Assembly: GCA_018823905.1 (NCBI GenBank)
Contig: JAHJHL010000214.1
Location: 1 to 37,853 of the forward strand
Reading direction: 5' to 3'
Source of the DNA: Alphaproteobacteria bacterium
Lineage (GTDB): Bacteria; Pseudomonadota; Alphaproteobacteria; Sphingomonadales; Sphingomonadaceae
DNA: 37,853 nucleotides
The notes under the pieces were generated by a model. That model did not search any database and had not been told where the DNA came from. It was given only the letters and a program-made list of their open reading frames with translations. Made by a program: the position numbers and the translations under genes. Below are positions 8,454 through 18,000 of the stretch, one piece after another. The stretch's first letter is position 1. Every line of letters starts with the position of its first letter.

Positions 8454-9503
8454 ATGACGCAGCAACCGACATGGCTGGAGCAGGCACGCGACGCCGAACG
8501 CCGCGGTGACGTGGCCGCCGAAACCGCGGTTCTGACCGCCGCGATCCAGGCCAATCGCAGCAATATCGCCGCAATCCTCGCGATGGCCGAACTCCAGCGT
8601 AGCCTGAGCGATGATCGCGCCGCCGGGACTTTCTATCGTCTCGCGCTGGGGACCGCGGCCCAGACGGGCAACGTCCCGGTCTCACTCCACCCCGGGCTGC
8701 AACGCGCCGAGCAATTTCTGGTGGAGTCGGAGCGCGCCTTTGCTGATCATCTGCTCGGCCAGCTCCGCGATGCCGGCATCGATGCGCGCACCGCAACGCC
8801 GCGCGTGGCCGAAGCGCTGCGCCTGCTCGCCGGTGAGCAACAGGTCTATCTGCAACAGCCGACGATGTTCTATTTCCCTGGCCTTGCCCAGCGCCCCTTT
8901 TTCGATCGCGCAATGTTCGACTGGGTGCAGGACATCGAAGCCGCTACTCCAGCCATCCGCGCCGAGTTGCTGGCGCTGACCAATGCCGCATCCGATCGCT
9001 TCGGTCCCTATGTTACCACGGCACCCAATCGGCCGCCGCCCAACAACCCGCTGCTCGACAAACCCAACTGGGGTGCCGCCTGGCTGTGGAAGGACGGGAT
9101 GATCGCCGATGGCATGGACGCGCTATGCCCCGCCGCCTTGGCCGCACTCGAAAGCGCGCCGCAGCCGGTTATTCCGGGCCGCGCGCCGCTGGCGCTATTT
9201 TCGCGCCTGACCCCCGGCACCCACATCCAGCCGCATCACGGCATGCTCAACACGCGGCTGATCTGTCACCTGCCGCTGGTGATACCTGATGGTTGCGGAC
9301 TGCGCGTTGGCGCCGAAACCCGGTCATGGACCGAGGGCGAGATCCTGATCTTCGACGACAGTTTCGAGCATGAAGCGTGGAACCGCGGCACCAGCGACCG
9401 CACCATCCTGCTGTTCGAAATCTGGCGCCCCGACATTGACGCCCACGAACGCGAACAGCTGACCCGCATTTTCTCGGCTATCGACAGCTATTCGGAACAA
9501 TAG
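8454..9503 (+). CDS. Aspartyl/asparaginyl beta-hydroxylase domain protein with N-terminal helical repeats
   Basis: Predicted Fe(II)/2-oxoglutarate-dependent dioxygenase of about 349 residues. The first ~90 residues form a TPR-like helical region (LEQARDAERRGDVAAETAVL). The C-terminal half holds the double-stranded beta-helix domain with GTHIQPHHG (H261/H262), CHLPLVIPDGCGLRVG, the second metal histidine region FDDSFEHEAWN and a distal arginine in SDRTILLFEIW. This matches the Asp_Arg_Hydrox family known from eukaryotic AspH and bacterial LpxO relatives. The physiological substrate is unknown. The start is uncertain: ATG 8442 and ATG 8454 are both in frame and neither has a clear ribosome-binding site. 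Confidence 0.85.
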   Translation: MTQQPTWLEQARDAERRGDVAAETAVLTAAIQANRSNIAAILAMAELQRSLSDDRAAGTFYRLALGTAAQTGNVPVSLHPGLQRAEQFLVESERAFADHLLGQLRDAGIDARTATPRVAEALRLLAGEQQVYLQQPTMFYFPGLAQRPFFDRAMFDWVQDIEAATPAIRAELLALTNAASDRFGPYVTTAPNRPPPNNPLLDKPNWGAAWLWKDGMIADGMDALCPAALAALESAPQPVIPGRAPLALFSRLTPGTHIQPHHGMLNTRLICHLPLVIPDGCGLRVGAETRSWTEGEILIFDDSFEHEAWNRGTSDRTILLFEIWRPDIDAHEREQLTRIFSAIDSYSEQ

Positions 9504-9522
9504 ACCAAGGGACAGAAAGATA

Positions 9523-10686
9523 ATGACCAATCCGGGAATGGATGCCGACATCTACGACGCCTTTATGGAACAGTTGCAGCGCTATGTCCGCGAACGCTTG
9601 ATCCCGGCGGAGGACCAACTCGAAGAACTCGGCCGCGTTCCCGACGACATCCTTGCCGAGATGCGCGAGATGGGCCTGTTCGGGGTTACCATGCCCGAAC
9701 AATATGGCGGTGCCGGAATGAACATCAGCCAATATGTCGGCTTCATCCGCGAGATCGCTTATGCCTCGCCCGCTTATCGTTCGATCGTATCGATCAATAT
9801 CGGCATGGTGTGCAAATCGCTGCTCGGCTTCGGTACGGAAGCCCAAAAGGAGCATTGGCTGCCCAAGCTGGCGATGGGCAGCATCGCCGCCTTTGGGCTG
9901 ACCGAACCCGACAGCGGATCAGACAGCGCAGCGATGAAGACCCGCGCGGTGCGTGACGGCAACGGCTATGTGCTCAACGGGACCAAACGCTATATTACCA
10001 ACGCCCCCTTTGCTGACATGATCCTCGTGATGGCGCGCACCAATGCCGAGGCGCTGCCCAAGAACGCGCACGTCAGCGCCTTCCTAGTGCCCAGAGACGC
10101 GCCGGGCGTGTCGATCGGCAAGCCCGACGGCAAGATGGGTCAGGCGGGCTCGCAGATCGCCGACGTGATCCTCGAGGATGTGCATGTTGATGGCGATGCG
10201 CTGCTCGGCGGTGAGGAAGGAATCGGCTTTCGCGCTGCGATGCAGAGCCTTGATAACGGTCGCCTGTCGGTCGCGGCCGCCAGCGTCGGCTATGCCAAGC
10301 GGATGCTCGACGCGAGCCTCAAATATGCGATGGAACGCAAGGCGTTCGGCGAGCCCATCGCCAATTTCCAGCTGATCCAGGCGATGCTCGCCGACAGCAA
10401 GGCAGAAATCTATGCCGCCGACTGCATGCTGAACGACGCCTGCGCGCGCGCTGATCGGGGCGAGAAAATCCTCGTCGAGGCAGCAGCGACCAAGATGTTT
10501 GCCAGCGAAATGTGCGGTCGCGTCGCCGATCGCGTGGTCCAGATCCACGGCGGCGCCGGCTATCTCAAGGAATATCTCGCCGAACGCTTCTATCGCGACT
10601 GCCGCATTTACCGGATTTATGAAGGAACGACGCAGATCCAGCAGCTAGTCATCGCCAAGAACATGCTCCGCGACTACGCGGGCTGA
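9523..10686 (+). CDS. Acyl-CoA dehydrogenase
   Basis: FAD-dependent acyl-CoA dehydrogenase of 387 residues, the standard length. The segments seen are LFGVTMPEQYGGAGM, AFGLTEPDSGSDSAAMKT (FAD/substrate signature), a middle beta domain, and the C-terminal signature with the catalytic base E367 in IYEGTTQIQ. It catalyses alpha,beta-dehydrogenation of acyl-CoA in fatty-acid or branched-chain amino-acid breakdown; chain-length preference cannot be read here. It begins 20 bases after the hydroxylase gene and ends only 17 bases before the left attachment site of the integrated element, so it marks the edge of host DNA. Confidence 0.93.
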   Translation: MTNPGMDADIYDAFMEQLQRYVRERLIPAEDQLEELGRVPDDILAEMREMGLFGVTMPEQYGGAGMNISQYVGFIREIAYASPAYRSIVSINIGMVCKSLLGFGTEAQKEHWLPKLAMGSIAAFGLTEPDSGSDSAAMKTRAVRDGNGYVLNGTKRYITNAPFADMILVMARTNAEALPKNAHVSAFLVPRDAPGVSIGKPDGKMGQAGSQIADVILEDVHVDGDALLGGEEGIGFRAAMQSLDNGRLSVAAASVGYAKRMLDASLKYAMERKAFGEPIANFQLIQAMLADSKAEIYAADCMLNDACARADRGEKILVEAAATKMFASEMCGRVADRVVQIHGGAGYLKEYLAERFYRDCRIYRIYEGTTQIQQLVIAKNMLRDYAG

Positions 10687-10703
10687 GGGTGCGGGAGGGT
10701 CGC

Positions 10704-10753
10704 TGGTGGAGCCGAGGGGAATCGAACCCCTGACCTCTGCAGTGCGATTGCAG
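10704..10753 (-). repeat. attL: Left attachment site: orphan 3' fragment of tRNA-Ala
   Basis: These 50 bases are identical to 31869-31918. On the minus strand they spell tRNA-Ala positions 27 to 76, from the first base of the anticodon stem through the encoded CCA. The match breaks at the next base (G here, C at the right end), so this copy lacks the D arm and 5' acceptor strand and cannot be a functional tRNA. It is the displaced original 3' end left next to the acyl-CoA dehydrogenase gene. Confidence 0.93.
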
Positions 10754-10857
10754 GGAAACGACACAATCCCGAACATATTGGAACGATGAAAGGCCCGGAA
10801 ACCTAGGAGTTTTCACCTTTCCTGTTCCAATCCGTTCCATGATGTATTACATACGCG

Positions 10858-10875
10858 TTCCATACTATTCCATAC
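10858..10875. promoter_or_regulatory. Paired TTCCATAC motifs near attL (candidate integrase arm sites)
   Basis: TTCCATAC occurs at 10858-10865 and again at 10868-10875, 10 bases apart, just before the integrase start. Related TTCCAAT and TTCCATG words lie at about 10825 and 10835. The same 8-mer pair occurs inside the right end. Arm-type sites for tyrosine integrases are typically short repeats at both ends, so that is the likely role. The pair also overlaps the integrase upstream region, allowing autoregulation. Confidence 0.6.
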
Positions 10876-10887
10876 GAGGAACGCGTG

Positions 10888-12048
10888 ATGGCATTGGATT
10901 TGAGCAGGGTCGGCAAGCGTGATGAGCTGAAGGTGACGCGGGAGCCGCATTGGCAGCGCCTGCGTGCTGGGTGCTTTCTTGGCTATCGCCCTTCGAAGCG
11001 CGGTGGGTCCGGGACGTGGATCGCCCGCATTTTCGACGCCGACGCCGACAAGTATCGGGTCAAGTCGCTCGGCGACTTCGGCACGCTCGCGAAGAACGAC
11101 ATGTTCATGGCCGCCAAACGGGAGGCCGAGAAGCTTGCTGAGCTGGTGGAAGCGGGCGGAGAGGTTCGCCGCAAGATCGAAACCGTCGCAGACGCTTGCG
11201 AGGAATTTGGTAAGGCCCGGCCGGAAGCCGAGAGCCGGTTCAAACGATACGTCTATGACGACCCCATCGCCAAGGTGAAGCTCGACAAGCTGCGCCGTCG
11301 TCACGTCAAAGAATGGCGCTCGCGGCTTGAGGCGACGCCCTCGCTGGTGAGCCGGAACAAAGGCGGAGAAAAGCGCACCCGCGACCGCTCGCCCGCGACG
11401 GTCAATCGCGACATGGCCGTCTTGCGCGCGGCGCTCGCCAAGGTTCTCTCACCCGGCGCCCCAAACTCCGAGGCCGCTTGGCAAGAGGCTCTGGTGCCTG
11501 CCAGCAATGCCAGCAAGCGGCGCACCCTCTATCTCGACAAGGATCAGCGCCGCAAACTTCTGCAGCACATCGACGACGAGGCGGCGCCGTTCGTGCGCTC
11601 GCTGTGCCTGTTGCCGCTTCGCCCAGGCGCGATGGCATCGCTCACTGCTGGCGATTTCGACAAGCGTACGTCGGAACTGACCATCGGCAAGGACAAAGCG
11701 GGCGAGGATCGACGCATTGTCATTCCGGCCGCGGCCGCGGAATTGCTCGTCGAGCAATCGAAAAACAAGCTGCCTACCGCGCCGCTGTTCATGCGCGCGA
11801 ACGGGAAGGCATGGGACAAGGATAGCTGGAAGCTGCCGATCGCCACCGCTGTTTCAGAAGCCGGGCTCCCGGTCAAAGCCACCGCCTACACGCTGCGCCA
11901 CAGCACGATCACAGACCTTGTGACGGCCGGGCTTCCCCTTCTCACGATCGCGCAAATATCAGGCACCAGCGCCGAGATGATCGAGCAGCATTATGGCCAC
12001 CTTGCCCGGGGCGCGGCGGTAAAGGCGCTGGAGGCTTTGGCGCTCTAG
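10888..12048 (+). CDS. int: Tyrosine recombinase / site-specific integrase
   Basis: Integrase of 386 residues that most likely recombines attP with the tRNA-Ala gene. The N-terminal ~90 residues form an arm-binding region, followed by a core-binding helical domain and the catalytic domain. Catalytic residues in view are R245 (LPLRPGAMASL), R337 in YTLRHS and the nucleophile Y369 in IEQHYGHL; the usual box II histidine two before R337's leucine is Y334, a change seen in other integrases. The ATG at 10888 is preferred over the GTG at 10885 because GAGGA lies seven bases upstream of it. Its location 130 bp from attL and reading away from it is typical for tRNA-integrated elements. Confidence 0.93.
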   Translation: MALDLSRVGKRDELKVTREPHWQRLRAGCFLGYRPSKRGGSGTWIARIFDADADKYRVKSLGDFGTLAKNDMFMAAKREAEKLAELVEAGGEVRRKIETVADACEEFGKARPEAESRFKRYVYDDPIAKVKLDKLRRRHVKEWRSRLEATPSLVSRNKGGEKRTRDRSPATVNRDMAVLRAALAKVLSPGAPNSEAAWQEALVPASNASKRRTLYLDKDQRRKLLQHIDDEAAPFVRSLCLLPLRPGAMASLTAGDFDKRTSELTIGKDKAGEDRRIVIPAAAAELLVEQSKNKLPTAPLFMRANGKAWDKDSWKLPIATAVSEAGLPVKATAYTLRHSTITDLVTAGLPLLTIAQISGTSAEMIEQHYGHLARGAAVKALEALAL

Positions 12049-12087
12049 GGGATCGGAACGTCAATTGGCTCGGTGGGGGGCAAGATA

Positions 12088-12435
12088 ATGTGGGCGATCG
12101 GATTAATGGGGCTTGGCGTCGCTGCCGCGGCGGCCGGATCATTCGTGGGGGCCGGCATAATGCGTGGAGATCCCATGTTCCAGCCGCAGAATCCGCGAGG
12201 ACTGATCGCCGCGGTAACGCTGGGAGGCGTCGCCGGGATAAGCGGCACGATCGCGGGCTTCTTCCTCTTCGGCTGGCCTTGGCTTTGGCCGATGGGGTTC
12301 CTGCTGCTGCTTGGTTTTGGACTGGCCATCGACGGGTTGAAAGCGACGGGGCGGGATAACCTTCCCGGCATCGCGATGCTTGCGGTTGTGGCCGGTATCG
12401 GGATCCAAGGCGCCGTAATTGGGGCGGTTCTGTAG
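12088..12435 (+). CDS. Small multi-pass membrane protein of unknown function
   Basis: Encodes 115 residues with four likely transmembrane segments at about 2-24, 38-60, 63-81 and 93-115, rich in Gly and Ala, with short polar loops such as RGDPMFQPQNPRG. I do not recognise the family. It lies 39 bases after integrase on the same strand. The ATG at 12088 is preceded by a GGGGGG tract; a GTG at 12073 would add five residues and places that tract inside the gene. Possible roles include superinfection exclusion, common for small membrane proteins beside phage integrases, but nothing in the sequence shows it. Confidence 0.6.
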   Translation: MWAIGLMGLGVAAAAAGSFVGAGIMRGDPMFQPQNPRGLIAAVTLGGVAGISGTIAGFFLFGWPWLWPMGFLLLLGFGLAIDGLKATGRDNLPGIAMLAVVAGIGIQGAVIGAVL

Positions 12436-12605
12436 CGGACGCATCGAATTGGTTTGCACTCTTGGGCTGCGGTGCGGGATTTTTTACACGCAATGGCGTT
12501 CGTGTCCCGCCAGAAACCTTGCATTTCGCTCGCGTCTGAAACCCGCTGCCACGGCGGCGGGGAACGAATACTGCAAAATTGGCCGGTATTATCCCCCAAC
12601 CAGAA

Positions 12606-12623
12606 TGGTCAGCTTTGGTCAGC
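12606..12623. promoter_or_regulatory. Helically phased direct repeat TGGTCAGC before the AlpA-like gene
   Basis: TGGTCAGC is present at 12606-12613 and 12616-12623, exactly one helical turn apart, about 36 bases before the AlpA-like start codon. The core TGGTCAG recurs as a direct pair 20 bases apart (31055-31061, 31075-31081) at the start of the minus-strand gene near the other end of the element. This is a candidate operator for an element-encoded DNA-binding protein. Confidence 0.4.
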
Positions 12624-12658
12624 GGCGAACATCGCCGATTTGATCTGGAGAACGACCA

Positions 12659-12865
12659 ATGTCCGCGGAAAAAACTGAGCCACTGGTAGATCGAGTGCCG
12701 GAAGCGGCTAAACGGCTCGGGCTCAGCAAGACGGGCCTGTACGCCCAGATCAAGGCCGGGAAGCTCCGCGCGGTGAAGGCCGGAGGCAAGACCCTCATCA
12801 CCCGCGCCGACCAGGAAGCATGGGTTGCGAGCCTGAACGAGCTCAACACCGCGGGCGGAGCCTGA
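12659..12865 (+). CDS. AlpA/excisionase-type helix-turn-helix protein
   Basis: A 68-residue DNA-binding protein with the MerR-like winged helix-turn-helix of the excisionase/AlpA family: PEAAKRLGLSKTGLYAQIKAG, a short wing (KAGGKTLI) and TRADQEAWVASL. In phage satellites AlpA activates or assists integrase and excision; in other elements such proteins are the recombination directionality factor. The ATG at 12659 has GGAG nine bases upstream. The next gene begins with a GTG 4 bases after this stop and uses a GGAG located within the end of this gene, so the two are probably translationally coupled. Confidence 0.85.
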   Translation: MSAEKTEPLVDRVPEAAKRLGLSKTGLYAQIKAGKLRAVKAGGKTLITRADQEAWVASLNELNTAGGA

Positions 12866-12868
12866 GCG

Positions 12869-14512
12869 GTGGGCCAGGCAATCGACGATACCTACGCGAT
12901 AATTCCAATCGACGTCTTGGTGACGAACGATATCGACGGCAGTGGAGACTATGATGTTTCCAGCCTCGAACCCGCGAATTATTGGCGCGAGGGATACGGC
13001 GTAACCTATGAGGCAGATGAGACTGCTCCGCCGAAAGACGACGTATTTGTTACCGAGGCGAAGGCGGCGGTAGTCGGCGCGATCGACCGAGCGGCGAAGC
13101 ATTTTTCATCTCTCGGTGCCGTGATCGTGCCACTGAGCCCCGAAGCGGCTGGTGACGATATGAGCCCCGGGATGGCGCTCATTGTGGCCAAGGAGGACGC
13201 AGACGCCGCTGCGGCATTAGCTGCTGTCCTTTTCCCTATGCCGCCGCACGGACGATTGAAGCGTCTCCTAGTCGATACGGCTGGAGAATGGCCGGCCTCA
13301 GCATGCCCGCAGACCTTGCCCGACCTATACTCCGCTGCGCTGGATGCGAGCAAGTTCGCCGAAGAATGGCCCCAAAGTGTGCGCTACGCCCGCGATCGGT
13401 TGCCGTCATCCGATGAAGCGATAGACCGGTGGCTTGCGCGCGTGTGCATCCCGACCGACACGCTAATGCGGACGCTGGCCGCATGGGACGCCAGCACACG
13501 AAACGTGAACCTCTTTTCTCTTCATTCGATGTCGATCGGCAACCATCACGACGACGCAATCAACTGGCTAGTTCCCGGATTATTGCAGCGGGGCGAAGTG
13601 ACAAGTTTGGTTGGCGCGGGCGGCGTGGGCAAGACTACGCTTCTCGCCGAACTGGTCGCAAAGGTCGGCAATAGCTTGCTGCACGAAACGCAGTTTTTGG
13701 GTGCGTTCGTCGAGCATTCGAATGGTCTGTGCGCGTACATCTCTGCTGAGGACCGTCCGCTCGTGATGAAACTGCGGATCGAGCAATATCAGGCACCGGG
13801 ATCGACCGCCGATACCTACCTCATCGACGGCTGCGGAAAATCGATCGAGGACTGCTTGGCTGAGTTAGAGGATCTGCCCGCCCTCGACCTGGTTATCATT
13901 GATCCCATAACCCAGTTCGTCGACGACGAGAACGAGGCCGGGAAAGTAGGTCCGACGTATAACAAAGCCGCCGAGTTCGCTCGCCGGAAGAACTGCGTGA
14001 TGGTCTTGGTCCATCATCTTACCAAAAACGGGAAGGTCCGCCGGACGGGCGACGTTAGACCGTCTATTCGCGGTTCTGGGGTGCATGTCGACCGACCGCG
14101 GCTCGTGTTCTGTATGCTTCCCAAAGGCGACGGCATCGTCGAAATTGGTATTGTCAAAAGTAACTTGCCGCCAGGTCAACCAGCCTGGGGAGAAACCGGC
14201 GTCGGCAAAATGTTCAAGCAGACGACCGGCGGACTCATCGCTGCCGAAGGTAATTCCTCCAGCGCTCCCGCTGCTAACTGTGATGATCGCGAACTGATCA
14301 GCTGGGTGATCGATCAGCTGGCACGCCACAATGACGCCGGTCAGATCGTCCGGCGCACCGGCCAAAACAGCCTCTATCGCCTCTGGCGAGGCGGCGCCGT
14401 CCCTTTCCCCCGAACCGCTATCGAGAACTGCGTCTCTGACTTGGTTTCTTCACGCCGCGTGATCGACGACCAAGACAATGGGCTCACCATTCATAGTAGC
14501 GAAGGTCAATGA
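12869..14512 (+). CDS. RepA/RecA-like AAA ATPase, probable element replication helicase
   Basis: A 547-residue protein with a single RecA-fold ATPase of the RepA/AAA_25 type. Walker A is GAGGVGKTT (G249-T257), Walker B is LVIIDP with D345, and a later LVHHLTKNG plus RGSG segment fits the catalytic and sensor region of RepA-like hexameric helicases. The first ~190 residues (DVLVTNDIDGSGD... PHGRLK) are unrecognised and may be a degenerate primase or origin-binding domain. The C-terminal ~80 residues look like a winged-helix (ELISWVIDQLARHND). The start is GTG 12869, with GGAG eight bases upstream. Its place after AlpA and before a strong hairpin suggests that it replicates the excised element. 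Confidence 0.8.
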   Translation: MGQAIDDTYAIIPIDVLVTNDIDGSGDYDVSSLEPANYWREGYGVTYEADETAPPKDDVFVTEAKAAVVGAIDRAAKHFSSLGAVIVPLSPEAAGDDMSPGMALIVAKEDADAAAALAAVLFPMPPHGRLKRLLVDTAGEWPASACPQTLPDLYSAALDASKFAEEWPQSVRYARDRLPSSDEAIDRWLARVCIPTDTLMRTLAAWDASTRNVNLFSLHSMSIGNHHDDAINWLVPGLLQRGEVTSLVGAGGVGKTTLLAELVAKVGNSLLHETQFLGAFVEHSNGLCAYISAEDRPLVMKLRIEQYQAPGSTADTYLIDGCGKSIEDCLAELEDLPALDLVIIDPITQFVDDENEAGKVGPTYNKAAEFARRKNCVMVLVHHLTKNGKVRRTGDVRPSIRGSGVHVDRPRLVFCMLPKGDGIVEIGIVKSNLPPGQPAWGETGVGKMFKQTTGGLIAAEGNSSSAPAANCDDRELISWVIDQLARHNDAGQIVRRTGQNSLYRLWRGGAVPFPRTAIENCVSDLVSSRRVIDDQDNGLTIHSSEGQ

Positions 14513-14705
14513 TATGATGTATCATTGTATCACCGTTAGCGTTCCCGCCCTCCCAAGAATGTCATCCGCCGTTCCGGGAACACGGAAGCCGCTCGGAACG
14601 GACGTTGAAAACAAACAACAATTTTGGGTAGCTGGCTCGGAAACTTGGTTCTCGAAAATTCAGAAACTGGCGGTTTTCTGCGGAATTCCCGTTCCAGCGT
14701 TCCCT

Positions 14706-14745
14706 ATAGAGAGAGGGGTATCCTCCGGCCCCCCCCTCTCTCTAT
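14706..14745. repeat. Perfect 13-bp hairpin downstream of the replication ATPase
   Basis: ATAGAGAGAGGGG at 14706-14718 and its exact complement at 14733-14745 enclose a 14-base loop. The stem is purine on one strand and pyrimidine on the other. There is no U-tract after either arm, so it is a poor Rho-independent terminator. It sits in the 260-base gap between the ATPase gene and a small ORF, a plausible place for a replication origin or packaging signal, but this is inference. Confidence 0.6.
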
Positions 14746-14772
14746 CACTAGGCGGCCGAAAGGACAGTGACC

Positions 14773-14961
14773 ATGCAGACGATGAATTCAGCAACCGTTC
14801 CCGCTCGCTCAACGCCCCGGCGCCACCATCAGGCACCACTTCAACAGTGGGATGCCGCGGCTCCTTGGCGGGCATCGCCGCTTCCCGGCGAAAACCTTCT
14901 TCAACTCCTCGTGCGCGTTCGCCGCGAGCGCCGTTATTTCGGACCGATCGCGCTGATTTAG
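14773..14961 (+). CDS. Small hypothetical protein (62 residues)
   Basis: The ATG at 14773 is preceded by AAAGGA with a spacing of 8, the main reason to believe it. The product is basic (TPRRHHQ, LLQLLVRVRRERR), has no signal peptide or membrane helix, and I do not recognise it. It starts 27 bases after the strong hairpin and ends 12 bases before the inverted repeat that may cover the ribosome-binding site of the giant gene, so it could act as a leader ORF whose translation opens that structure. It could also be a chance ORF. Confidence 0.4.
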   Translation: MQTMNSATVPARSTPRRHHQAPLQQWDAAAPWRASPLPGENLLQLLVRVRRERRYFGPIALI

Positions 14962-14973
14962 GCCGGGGCTGCC

Positions 14974-15058
14974 CTGTAGCCTTCCGGTTCCGGTCCAGGG
15001 GCGCCGCTGCCAATCGGCCGGCGTCCCCTCGCACCCCTACCTTTTTCGGAGGCTACAG
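14974..15058 (+). promoter_or_regulatory. Inverted repeat that can cover the giant gene's ribosome-binding site
   Basis: CTGTAGCCTTCCG (14974-14986) can pair with CGGAGGCTACAG (15047-15058) over 12 base pairs with one bulged T. The right arm contains GGAGG, the Shine-Dalgarno of the giant gene that starts at 15061. Pairing across the ~60-base loop would hide it. This would give translational control of a 2280-residue protein; it is a structural inference. Confidence 0.45.
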
Positions 15059-15060
15059 CC

Positions 15061-18000
15061 ATGACTGACTACGCACGCGTAAAGCGTAACGTCGCGAAAA
15101 TGATCCGTCTCGGTGCGCCCGAGGCCGAAATCGACACCTATGTCGCATCGGAAGGCGTGACCCCGGCGCAGCTGCGCGGGCAGTCGGCCCCCAAGCCCAA
15201 AGCCCCGGCGCCGCCGAAGCCCCGCCCGCCGATCACCGCCTACGCCGATACGCCGACACAGCGGCCAGCGCGCCCCGCTCCGCGTCCGTCTGGCGTCCTG
15301 CCGGTGCAGCCCGAGCTGATGGCGCCGCTACGCGCGCTTGGCGCTACGACGACGGCACCGGCTCCCAAGCCCCGCGCGCCGCGCGTGCAGCCCCCGCCGG
15401 TACCGATGGAGCCCGGCGTCGCGTCGATCTTCGGCGGCGCGGTGACGCCCTACGCCACGCCAGAATTCGACCCGATGACGGTGAAGCGCGAGGACAACAG
15501 CCCGCTACAGAACGGCGGCTTGCTCGATCGCTCGCTATTCTCGGCGAAGCGGTCGGCGCTGCGTATCGGATCGGGCGGCGCGCGCGTGATTGCCGCGGGC
15601 ATGAATGCGATCGACGACGGTTTCGGCGACGCGCTCACGGCGCGCGCGGATAAGGTCGACCAATTCATCAGCCGTCCGGTGGAAGGCGAGACGACGCTGG
15701 ACGCGCTGGCGGCGAACCCGTCGCTCGGCAGTCTTGGCAGCTTCATCGCCGAGCAGGGAACCGGCTCGCTCGTCGATATGGCCGGGCTCGCGACATCGGC
15801 GGGGATCCTGCCGTATATGGTCAGCCAAGCCGGTAACATCGGCCAGGACCGCGCAGAGAATAATTCGACCGGCACGGCGACGCTGACAGACATCATCAAG
15901 GCCGCCCCGGCGGCTGCGCTCAGCACGGCGGCCGAGCGGCTGGGCACCAAGTTCATTGGCGGCGCGGGCGGTGGCGGGAACCTGATGACACGGCTCGGCG
16001 CCAGCGCTGTCACGGAAGGCGCGACCGAAGGCGTGCAGAGCCTTGCGGAATATACCGGCGGCACGCTGGGGACCGAGCGCGGTTTCGACCTGAACGAAGG
16101 ACTATCGCAGGCAGGCCAAGGCGCTGTCACCGGCGGCATTCTCGGGCCGGTGCTGCGCACTGGCTTGACCGAGGTGCCGTCGGCGATCGGCAGCGGTATC
16201 GGGATGGCGCGTGACGCCATGGCCGAACGGGCGGACGCGGCGGCATTCTCGCCGCTGGCGAACGCGATAGCGGTCGACGCATTCCGCCCGCGCGACGCCG
16301 CCCCGGCGCCGAGCATCACGGAAGCACCTTATGCGGTAAAGCCCAAGGGCCGCACGATCGTCACGGTCGACAAAGACGGCGCGCGCGGGTTTGTGGCGGA
16401 AGTCGGCAAGACCGTGCCGTATGTCGAGCAGGACGAGCCACGAGAAGCGAAAGCGGCTCCGGTGGCACCGAAGCCCACCCCGGCGCCCGCTGCGCCTGTG
16501 GCGGCTCCTGAGCCGACAAATGAGGCCAAGTCTGCGCTTCTTTCTGGAAAAGAGGCCCACCTTGCTGGCGTAAAGGTCGACGCAAACCCGTTCGACCAAG
16601 GCACTCGCGAAGCCAATGATTGGAGCAACGGCTGGAACCAGTCGTCGAACCAGCGCGCATCTGCATACTCCGCCTATATCCGTGGAGAAAGCGATACACC
16701 GCCGCCGCCGCTGGGAACAAATTCCCCCATTGAACAGCCTGCACCGGCAGAGGTGACAAAAGCTGTCACCCCCGAACCGATTGTCGAACAGCCGAAGCCC
16801 GTCGTCGCCAAGGCGCCCGTCGCCATGCGCGAGGAAACGCGCCGCGTGACGATCCCGACCGGCGGCAAGATCGATGTACGGATGGAGCTGGTGAACGCCG
16901 ACGACATCACCCAGGCCGAGGGCTCGAAGCAGAACCGGGACCGCGACCGCGCCGCGAGCGAAGCGCAGATCATGGCGATCGTCGGCAAGTTCGATCCCGA
17001 GCAGCTGGGCGATGACAATTACACCGACCGCGGCGCGCCGATCATCGGCCCCGACGGCACCATCGAGAGCGGCAATGGCCGCGTGCTGGCGATTAATCGC
17101 GTGTTCGACGAGCGCCCCGAAATGGCGAAGGCGTACCGCGAGTATATCGAGGCGCAGGGTTTCGACACCACCGGCATCGAGCGCCCGGTCCTGATCCGCC
17201 GCCGCGTCACCGAAATGGACGACGCGACGCTGCGCAATTTCATCACCGGCTCGAACAGCGACACCAAGCAAGAGCTGTCCGCGCCGGAGCGCGCGACGCA
17301 GGACGCCAGCGATATCCTGACGCCGGAGGTGTTCACCTCCTATATGGGCGGCGCGCTGACATCGCAGCGCAATGGCGACTTTATCCGCAAGTTCATCGAT
17401 AGCGTGCCGGACGGGCAGCGCTCGACCTTCATGGACGACAAGGGCAACCTGTCGACGGCCGGTGTCGCGCGCATCGAGAACGCCATGCTGGCGCGGGCAT
17501 TCGGCAACGGCACGCCCGCGGCGAAGCGGTTTCTGTCTAAGGCGATGGAGAACACCGACAACCAGACGCGGACGCTGACCGGCGCGCTGTCGGAGGTTGC
17601 TGCCGATTGGGGCAAGATGACCGAGGCGATGGCCGACGGCACGGTCGACAAGCAGTATGACCTGACCGACAAGGTGCTTGAGGCGATTGGGCTGGTGGCG
17701 GATGCCCGCAAGCAGGGCGAGAAGATCAGCGACGTGTTCGCGCAGCGCGACGCCTTCAACCAGGTCGACCCGCTTGTCGAAAAGATCGTTCGGTCGTTCT
17801 ACGACGGCAACCTGAGGCGCGCGGCCGGTCGGAACAAAGTGGCTGGTATCCTGCGCAGCTACGCAGAATTGGCGGTTGAGCAACGCGCGGACACGGATCT
17901 ATTCGGCAACGCGGCGCCGCCGACACCGGCCGATCTGTATGCAGCGGCGATCGAGCAACAGCATGAAGCTGACCTTCTCGCCACCGCTGCCGACGCAGCC

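Noticed and set aside
14478..15068. 196-residue ORF across the gap before the giant gene
   Set aside because: It starts inside the ATPase gene, runs through the hairpin, and has an Arg/Pro/Ser-rich composition typical of a wrong frame.
16102..17883. 593-residue minus-strand ORF inside the giant gene
   Set aside because: It is a shadow of the giant gene's G+C-rich codons; its composition is Arg/His-rich with no domain.
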